Below are positions 20,026 through 25,370 of a stretch of 25,370 nucleotides of DNA, one piece after another (the stretch's first letter is position 1; every line of letters starts with the position of its first letter). Where the stretch lies: contig NW_003546242.1 in NCBI RefSeq assembly GCF_000090795.2, positions 153,632 through 179,001 of the forward strand. The letters are read 5' to 3'. The notes beneath the pieces are model-generated. The model ran no database searches and had not been told where the DNA came from. It saw nothing but the letters and a program-made list of their open reading frames with translations. A program made the position numbers and the translations under genes. The stretch comes from Amphimedon queenslandica. Lineage: Eukaryota > Porifera > Demospongiae > Haplosclerida > Niphatidae.

Positions 20026-21498
20026 CTATACATTCTTCCATGGTCTCCAGTAGCCACCATTTGCTTTCATGTAATCACAAGCTTTAGGATCATGAGGAAT
20101 AGCACCCATACTGTGATATCCTTGATCCTGCATATCTCGTGGCTCTTTAGAGTAGGAATTATACCTGTCAAGAAGCTTCTTTAACATTTCTTGATTTTTA
20201 TTAGATAAATCATTTTCCTCAGATGGATCGTTAATAATATCATACAGACAATATGGATCACAGTTTGGGCCTACTCTGCCATTGCTACAAGGAAAATCTA
20301 ACGGTGTCCACATTAAAGGATCACACCTCGCATTTTGTGACCCAACAATGAGCTTATAATTATCAACTATAATAGCTCCGTGTGAAGAAAAGTTATATCC
20401 CAGCACTATCTCTTGATGCTGCGTCTTTTCATTCTCTCCTGTTATGATAGGCCATACATCTAAACCATCAACTGGAAACTTTCCTGTTCCAGAATCATCA
20501 GGATCAACTCCTGCTAGTTTACAGAATGTAGTGTACCAGTCAGAAATGTGAATGAATCCATCAGTAGACTGACCTCTCCTTGATTCTGGTAGGAGACCAC
20601 CATTAACAAAAGCAAGGGAACGGACGCCTCCTTCAAAAAATGTATATTTACAACCTCTTAAAGGATAGTTACTGGCAACACATTGATCGCCACCATTATC
20701 AGCTGAGATGACCATTATAGTATTGTCCCACATTTCTTTCTCTTTTAACAGTTCAACTAAATGTCCAGTAACATTATCAGCTACACTGACCATAGCTTGA
20801 AGAGTGTGACGTGTTTTGCAAGTTGAATTAGCAGGATAAATGTCTAACCATTCCTTTGGAGCTTCTAAAGGTGTGTGGACATTATGTAATGGAAGATAAA
20901 TGAAAAGCGGATTGTTGGCATCATGATTGTTTACAATATTAGTCAGGTCATCACGATAATAATAGGAATCATATGTTCCATTACGAGGATCAGGAGCATT
21001 ATTCTTCCAACAATCAACTGCACAGCCTTGCTTCTGATTGAAATGATCTACCCATCCACACAAATATCCACTTGATGTATCAAAGCCTCTATTGATTGGA
21101 AGGTATCTAGGATCAAAGAATCCTTGATGCCACTTCCCTACCATATGAGTGGAATAGTTTGCAGCTTTTAGTTTAGCTGGAAACATTGTCATGTTGAGAT
21201 TAGTACCAGCAGTGGCATCAGTGGCTAAATTCCATTGATATACATGGTGTGGCCAGCGTCCTGTGAGAAGTGAGGCACGTGAAGGAGCACAGTACTTAAA
21301 AACATAATGACGATTAAGAACTAGACCAGTTTTAGCCAATTGATCAAAGTTAGGTGAAGAGATAGCTGGATTCCTGAAACCAACATCAGCAAAGCCCCAG
21401 TCATCAACCAACACAAATACAATATTAGGCAGTTTAGCAGTTGCAACAAAGCAACTACACAAGACACAGACTAATAATGACAAAAGTAGTCTAGCCAT
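20026..21498 (-). CDS. Arylsulfatase (ARSB/I/J-like), array gene C
   Basis: 490 residues, intronless, signal peptide MARLLLSLLVCVLCSCFVATA. The formylglycine motif is CAPSRAS instead of CSPSRAS; Cys-x-Pro-Ser-Arg still fits the consensus. GKWHQG replaces GKWHLG. The patch after the catalytic region is the most divergent in the array (YLCGWVDHFNQKQGCAVDCW), and SADNGGDQCVASNYPLRGCK differs near the second half of the active site. A short deletion (YNFSSHGAIIVDN) accounts for the length difference. The ATG has no alternative upstream. Its first 141 or so residues and its 5' flank are nearly identical to gene D. Predicted secreted or lysosomal sulfatase, probably with a substrate different from its siblings. 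Confidence 0.93.
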   Translation of the reverse strand: MARLLLSLLVCVLCSCFVATAKLPNIVFVLVDDWGFADVGFRNPAISSPNFDQLAKTGLVLNRHYVFKYCAPSRASLLTGRWPHHVYQWNLATDATAGTNLNMTMFPAKLKAANYSTHMVGKWHQGFFDPRYLPINRGFDTSSGYLCGWVDHFNQKQGCAVDCWKNNAPDPRNGTYDSYYYRDDLTNIVNNHDANNPLFIYLPLHNVHTPLEAPKEWLDIYPANSTCKTRHTLQAMVSVADNVTGHLVELLKEKEMWDNTIMVISADNGGDQCVASNYPLRGCKYTFFEGGVRSLAFVNGGLLPESRRGQSTDGFIHISDWYTTFCKLAGVDPDDSGTGKFPVDGLDVWPIITGENEKTQHQEIVLGYNFSSHGAIIVDNYKLIVGSQNARCDPLMWTPLDFPCSNGRVGPNCDPYCLYDIINDPSEENDLSNKNQEMLKKLLDRYNSYSKEPRDMQDQGYHSMGAIPHDPKACDYMKANGGYWRPWKNV

Positions 21499-21516
21499 TA
21501 TTACTAAACAATAGCA

Positions 21517-21524
21517 TCACATGA
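21517..21524. promoter_or_regulatory. M-box/E-box TCACATGA upstream of sulfatase C
   Basis: TCACATGA lies 19 bases from the ATG at 21498, within the 114-base spacer shared with gene D's 5' side. Confidence 0.5.
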
Positions 21525-21612
21525 CACCAAGATTACATAAAAGGAAGAAGAAATGAATAAAATCAGTTATTCATTAAAATAGCCCTCCTAAAAGCAAATG
21601 ATTATGATTTTG

Positions 21613-23100
21613 TTACAAATTCTTCCATGGCCTCCAGTAGCCACCATTTGACTGCATGTATTTACATGCATCAGGATCTCTTGGTACAGAAAACTGTGAG
21701 TGATATCCTTGATCTTGCATATCTCTTGGTTCCATGGAGTATGAGTGATACCTATCAAGAAGCTTGCTTAAGATTTCTGGATTTTTCTTCGATAGGTCAT
21801 TCTTTTCAGTGGGATCATTAATAATATCATACAAACAATAAGGATCACAATCAGGACCTTCAAGACCATTGCTACAAGGATAATTAAGTGGTCTCCAACC
21901 TAAACTGTCACATTCAAAAGCGTTTTGTAAACCAACAAGAAGCTTAAAATTGCCAACTATAATGGCTCCTTGTCCAGGATGATTGAAATCAAAATTATAT
22001 CCTAATACTATCTCTTCATGCTGTGTCTTTTCATTCTCTCCTGTTATGATAGGCCATACATCTAAACCATCAACTGAAAACTTTCCTGTTCCAGAATCAT
22101 CAGGATCAACTCCTGCTAGTTTACAGAATGTAGTGTACCAGTCAGCAATGTGAATGAATCCATCAGTAGACTGACCTCTTCTTGATTCTGGTAGGAGACC
22201 ACCATTAACAAAAGCAAGGGAACGGACACCTCCTTCAAAAAGAGTTTCTTTACAACCTCTCAAAGGATAATTACTACCAGAACAATGGGCACCACCATTA
22301 TCAGCTGAGATGACCATTATAGTATTGTCCCATAATCCTTTCTTTTTTAACAGCTCCACTAAATGTCCAGTAACATTATCAGCTACACTGACCATAGCTT
22401 GTAGTGTGTGACGTTTATCACAAGTTGAATTAGCTGGATAAATATCTAACCATTCTTTGGGAGCTTGCAAAGGAAGGTGAACATTATGCAATGGAAGATA
22501 CAGAAAAAGTGGTTCATCAGTATTGTGACTGTTGATAATATCAGTCAGGTCATCACGGTAAATATAAGCATCATATGTTCCATTACGAGGATCAGGAGCA
22601 TTATTCTTCCAATAGTCAATAGCACATATTGCATTTTGTGTCATATGATCTTCAGAACCACACAAAAACCCACTTGATGTATCAAAGCCTCTATTGATTG
22701 GAAGGTATCTAGGATCAAAGAATCCTTGATGCCACTTCCCTACCATATGAGTGGAATAGTTTGCAGCTTTTAGTTTAGCTGGAAACATTGTCATGTTGAG
22801 ATTAGTACCAGCAGTGGCATCAGTGGCTAAATTCCATTGATATACATGGTGTGGCCAGCGTCCTGTGAGAAGTGAGGCACGTGAAGGAGCACAGTATTTA
22901 AAAACATAATGACGATTAAGAACTAGACCAGTTTTAGCCAATTGATCAAAGTTAGGTGAAGAGATAGCTGGATTCCTGAAACCAACATCAGCAAAGCCCC
23001 AGTCATCAACCAACACAAATACAATATTAGGCAGTTTAGCAGTTGCAACAAAGCAACTACACAAGACACAGACTAATAATGACAAAAGTAGTCTAGCCAT
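21613..23100 (-). CDS. Arylsulfatase (ARSB/I/J-like), array gene D, a C/E hybrid
   Basis: 495 residues, intronless. Residues 1 to about 141, up to RGFDTSSG, match gene C (MARLLLSLLV start, CAPSRAS, GKWHQG). From FLCGSEDHMTQNAICAID to the end it matches gene E, including DFNHPGQGAIIVGNFKLLVG and QFSVPRDPDACKYMQSNGG. The switch falls at about 22670-22677. The active-site set is complete (CAPSR, GKWHQG, LHNVH, SADNGG, PLRGCK), so the hybrid is probably functional. The 114-base spacers on both sides are almost the same sequence, as expected if one unequal crossover made this gene. One odd substitution is KFSVDGLDVW where all siblings have KFPVDGLDVW. Confidence 0.93.
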   Translation of the reverse strand: MARLLLSLLVCVLCSCFVATAKLPNIVFVLVDDWGFADVGFRNPAISSPNFDQLAKTGLVLNRHYVFKYCAPSRASLLTGRWPHHVYQWNLATDATAGTNLNMTMFPAKLKAANYSTHMVGKWHQGFFDPRYLPINRGFDTSSGFLCGSEDHMTQNAICAIDYWKNNAPDPRNGTYDAYIYRDDLTDIINSHNTDEPLFLYLPLHNVHLPLQAPKEWLDIYPANSTCDKRHTLQAMVSVADNVTGHLVELLKKKGLWDNTIMVISADNGGAHCSGSNYPLRGCKETLFEGGVRSLAFVNGGLLPESRRGQSTDGFIHIADWYTTFCKLAGVDPDDSGTGKFSVDGLDVWPIITGENEKTQHEEIVLGYNFDFNHPGQGAIIVGNFKLLVGLQNAFECDSLGWRPLNYPCSNGLEGPDCDPYCLYDIINDPTEKNDLSKKNPEILSKLLDRYHSYSMEPRDMQDQGYHSQFSVPRDPDACKYMQSNGGYWRPWKNL

Positions 23101-23118
23101 TATTACTAAACAATAGCA

Positions 23119-23126
23119 TCACATGA
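23119..23126. promoter_or_regulatory. M-box/E-box TCACATGA upstream of sulfatase D
   Basis: TCACATGA lies 19 bases from the ATG at 23100, in a spacer duplicated from that of gene C. Confidence 0.5.
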
Positions 23127-23214
23127 CACCAAGATTACATAAAAGGAAGAAGAAATGAATAAAATCAGTTATTCATTAAAATAGCCCTCCTAAAAGCAAA
23201 TGACTACAATTTTG

Positions 23215-24699
23215 TTACAAATTCTTCCATGGCCTCCAGTAGCCACCATTTGACTGCATGTATTTACATGCATCAGGATCTCTTGGTACAGAAAACTGTG
23301 AGTGATATCCTTGATCTTGCATATCTCTCGGTTCCATGGAGTATGAGTGATACCTATCAAGAAGCTTGTTTAAGATTTCTGGATTTTTTTTCGATAGGTC
23401 ATTCTTTTCAGTAGGATCATTAATAATATCATACAAACAATATGGATCACAATCAGGACCTTCAAGACCATTGCTACAAGGATAATCAAGTGGTCTCCAA
23501 CCTAAACTGTCACATTCAAAAGCGTTTTGTAAACCAACAAGAAGCTTAAAATTGCCAACTATAATGGCTCCTTGTCCAGGATGATTGAAATCAAAGTTAT
23601 ATCCTAATACTATCTCTTCATGCTGTGTCTTTTCGTTCTCTCCTGTTATGATAGGCCATACATCTAAACCATCAACTGGAAACTTTCCTGTTCCAGAATC
23701 ATCAGGATCAACTCCTGCTAGTTTACAGAATGTAGTGTACCAGTCAGCAATGTGAATGAATCCATCAGTAGACTGACCTCTTCTTGATTCTGGTAGGAGA
23801 CCACCATTAACAAAAGCAAGGGAACGGACACCTCCTTCAAAAAGTGTTTCTTTACAACCTCTCAAAGGATAATTACTACCAGAGCAATGGGCACCACCAT
23901 TATCAGCTGAGATGACCATTATAGTATTGTCCCAAATTCCTTTCTTCTTTAACAGTTCAACTAAATGTCCAGTAACATTATCAGCTACACTTATCATTGC
24001 TTGTAAAGTATGTCGCTTTTCACAAGTTGAATTAGCAGGATAAATGTCTAACCATTCTTTGGGAGCTTGCAAAGGAAGGTGAACATTATGCAATGGAAGG
24101 TACAGAAAAAGTGGTTCATTGGTATTGTGACTGTTGATAATATCAGTCAGGTCATCACGGTAAATATAAGCATCATATGTTCCATTACGAGGATCAGGAG
24201 CATTATTCTTCCAATAGTCAATAGCACATATTGCATTTTGTGTCATATGATCTTCAGAACCACACAAAAACCCACTTGAAGTGTCAAAGCCTCTATTGAT
24301 TGGAAGGTATCTAGGATCAAAGAATCCTTGATGCCACTTCCCTACCATATGAGTGGCATAGTTTGCAGCTTTTAGCTTAGCTGGTATCATTGTCATAGCA
24401 AGATTGGTACCGGCTGTTGAATTATTTCCTAAATTCCACTGATGGGTATGATGAGGCCATCGTCCAGTTAGAAGAGAAGCACGAGATGGAGAGCAATACA
24501 TGTATACATAATGACGATTAAGAACTAGACCAGTTTTAGCCAAGTGATCAAAGTTAGGTGAAGAGATAGCTGGATTTTTGAAACCAACATCAGCAAAGCC
24601 CCAGTCATCAACCAACACAAATATAATATTAGGCAGTTCAGCAGTTGCAACAAAGCAGCTACACAAGACACAGACTAATAAACACTGGAGTAAGGACAT
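23215..24699 (-). CDS. Arylsulfatase (ARSB/I/J-like), array gene E
   Basis: 494 residues, intronless, signal peptide MSLLQCLLVCVLCSCFVATA. It has YMYCSPSRAS, where the others have FKYC before the formylglycine Cys. GKWHQG, LHNVH, SADNGG and PLRGCK are intact. The N-terminal third belongs with genes A and B by signal peptide and upstream sequence, while the rest is nearly identical to gene D. Within that rest, about 23933-24055 switches to a sequence identical to gene B, encoding CEKRHTLQAMISVADNVTGH and KKKGIW, where D has CDKRH, AMVS and KKGLW. This points to gene conversion. Predicted secreted or lysosomal sulfate-ester hydrolase; substrate unknown. Confidence 0.93.
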   Translation of the reverse strand: MSLLQCLLVCVLCSCFVATAELPNIIFVLVDDWGFADVGFKNPAISSPNFDHLAKTGLVLNRHYVYMYCSPSRASLLTGRWPHHTHQWNLGNNSTAGTNLAMTMIPAKLKAANYATHMVGKWHQGFFDPRYLPINRGFDTSSGFLCGSEDHMTQNAICAIDYWKNNAPDPRNGTYDAYIYRDDLTDIINSHNTNEPLFLYLPLHNVHLPLQAPKEWLDIYPANSTCEKRHTLQAMISVADNVTGHLVELLKKKGIWDNTIMVISADNGGAHCSGSNYPLRGCKETLFEGGVRSLAFVNGGLLPESRRGQSTDGFIHIADWYTTFCKLAGVDPDDSGTGKFPVDGLDVWPIITGENEKTQHEEIVLGYNFDFNHPGQGAIIVGNFKLLVGLQNAFECDSLGWRPLDYPCSNGLEGPDCDPYCLYDIINDPTEKNDLSKKNPEILNKLLDRYHSYSMEPRDMQDQGYHSQFSVPRDPDACKYMQSNGGYWRPWKNL

Positions 24700-24724
24700 G
24701 TTGCTAAATAATAGCAGCAGAACA

Positions 24725-24732
24725 TCATGTGA
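24725..24732. promoter_or_regulatory. M-box/E-box TCATGTGA upstream of sulfatase E
   Basis: TCATGTGA lies 26 bases from the ATG at 24699, in the same position and context (AACATCATGTGATTTATT) as before the broken copy at 15883. Confidence 0.5.
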
Positions 24733-24836
24733 TTTATTATGACCATATTTAGAAACAACTGAAACATTAGAGCATATTCACAGCATAAAAATTTTAAAAA
24801 TATATCAGCTAAGCAGCGTAGCTCATTAGTTACTAT

Positions 24837-25370
24837 CTAAATGTTCTTCCAAGGTCTCCAGTAGCCTCCATTGTCTGCCATATACTTGCATGCATTGGGA
24901 TCTTTAGGAATATCATCTTCACTGTGATAGCCTTGATCTTGCATGTCTCTTGGTTCCTTAGAATAGGAATTGTATCTTTCAACTAATTTCTTTAACATAT
25001 CTGGATTTTCTTTTGATAAATCTTTCTTCTCAGTAGGGTCATTTACTATGTCATACAAACAATAAGGATCACAATCAGGACCTTCAGGACCATAGCTACA
25101 AGGATAATCAAGAGCTGACCACATCAAGCTGTCACAGCCATGACCCTGCAATCCAACTACTAATTTATAGTTGTTCACTATAATAGCTCCTTGTGAAGGA
25201 TAGACGTTGTCAAAATTATATCCCAACACTATCTCTTCATGCTGTGTTTTTTCATTCTCTCCTGTTATGATAGGCCATACATCTAAACCATCAACTGGAA
25301 ACTTTCCTGTTCCAGAATCATCAGGATCAACTCCTGCTAGTTTACAGAATGTAGGGTACCAGTCAGCAAT
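24837..25370 (-). CDS. Arylsulfatase (ARSB/I/J-like), array gene F, 5' part beyond window
   Basis: The last 178 codons are present, reading from IADWYPTFCKLAG at the window edge to TAA at 24837-24839. The frame is open to position 25370 and the start lies outside. The visible part is the C-terminal sulfatase subdomain with GENEKTQHEEIVLGYNFD and CLYDIVNDPTEKKDLS. The end EDDIPKDPNACKYMADNGG makes gene B its closest relative here. The catalytic half cannot be inspected. It ends 137 bases upstream of gene E's start, so the array continues beyond the window. Confidence 0.92.
   Translation of the reverse strand: MADWYPTFCKLAGVDPDDSGTGKFPVDGLDVWPIITGENEKTQHEEIVLGYNFDNVYPSQGAIIVNNYKLVVGLQGHGCDSLMWSALDYPCSYGPEGPDCDPYCLYDIVNDPTEKKDLSKENPDMLKKLVERYNSYSKEPRDMQDQGYHSEDDIPKDPNACKYMADNGGYWRPWKNI

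Noticed and set aside
21627-24279. Plus-strand frames of 61-70 codons inside sulfatases D and E
   Set aside because: They recur at equivalent places in paralogues only because they are antisense shadows of conserved coding sequence.
15431-25370. Bacterial sulfatase operon or contaminant contig
   Set aside because: The array is continuous with intron-bearing animal genes, has eukaryotic-type signal peptides and AT-rich spacers without ribosome binding sites, and uses ARSB/I/J-like motifs.

Overview
This window looks like nuclear DNA of an early-branching animal, most likely a demosponge close to Amphimedon queenslandica. That is an inference from four things: AT-rich sequence, very short GT-AG introns (many of 43-60 bases) between short exons, a metabotropic GABA-B-type receptor, and a tandem family of intronless arylsulfatase genes. 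No prokaryotic operon, rRNA, tRNA or CRISPR structure was seen.

Layout. (1) 408-3933, plus strand: the last 11 exons of an LRRC49 homologue, a leucine-rich-repeat subunit of the tubulin polyglutamylase complex. (2) 4099-5602, minus strand: a five-exon REEP5/6 (Yop1/TB2/DP1) ER-shaping protein, convergent with LRRC49. (3) 5793-8631, plus strand: a six-exon RGP1 homologue (arrestin-like subunit of the RIC1-RGP1 Rab6 exchange factor), divergent from REEP across a 190-base promoter with two CACGTG boxes. One RGP1 intron appears to be GC-AG. (4) 9277-15230, plus strand: a 16-exon GABA-B-type class C GPCR. Exon 6 carries an in-frame TAG where the family has Trp, and a one-base excess at a run of ten A. 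(5) 15431-25370, minus strand: one broken sulfatase copy, five complete genes and a sixth running off the window, all intronless and only 114-152 bases apart. A stray copy of the 3' end of RGP1 lies in the spacer at 16045-16153.

The introns hold several short elements with terminal inverted repeats (2262-2595, 7105-7621, 9858-10300, about 11505-11722, 12778-13070) and a dispersed repeat family seen in introns of three different genes.

The most interesting part is the sulfatase array, which shows recombination in progress. The gene at 21613-23100 is a precise hybrid of its two neighbours, with the same 1602-base offset on both sides of the switch point, as one unequal crossover would give. 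The gene at 23215-24699 carries an apparent conversion tract from the gene at 18392-19873. Each sulfatase with a visible start has TCATGTGA or its reverse complement 13-26 bases before the ATG, in either orientation. The catalytic residues are constant, while a patch just after them varies between paralogues. Secreted or lysosomal sulfate-ester hydrolysis is the shared predicted role. MiT/TFE-type control is a hypothesis.
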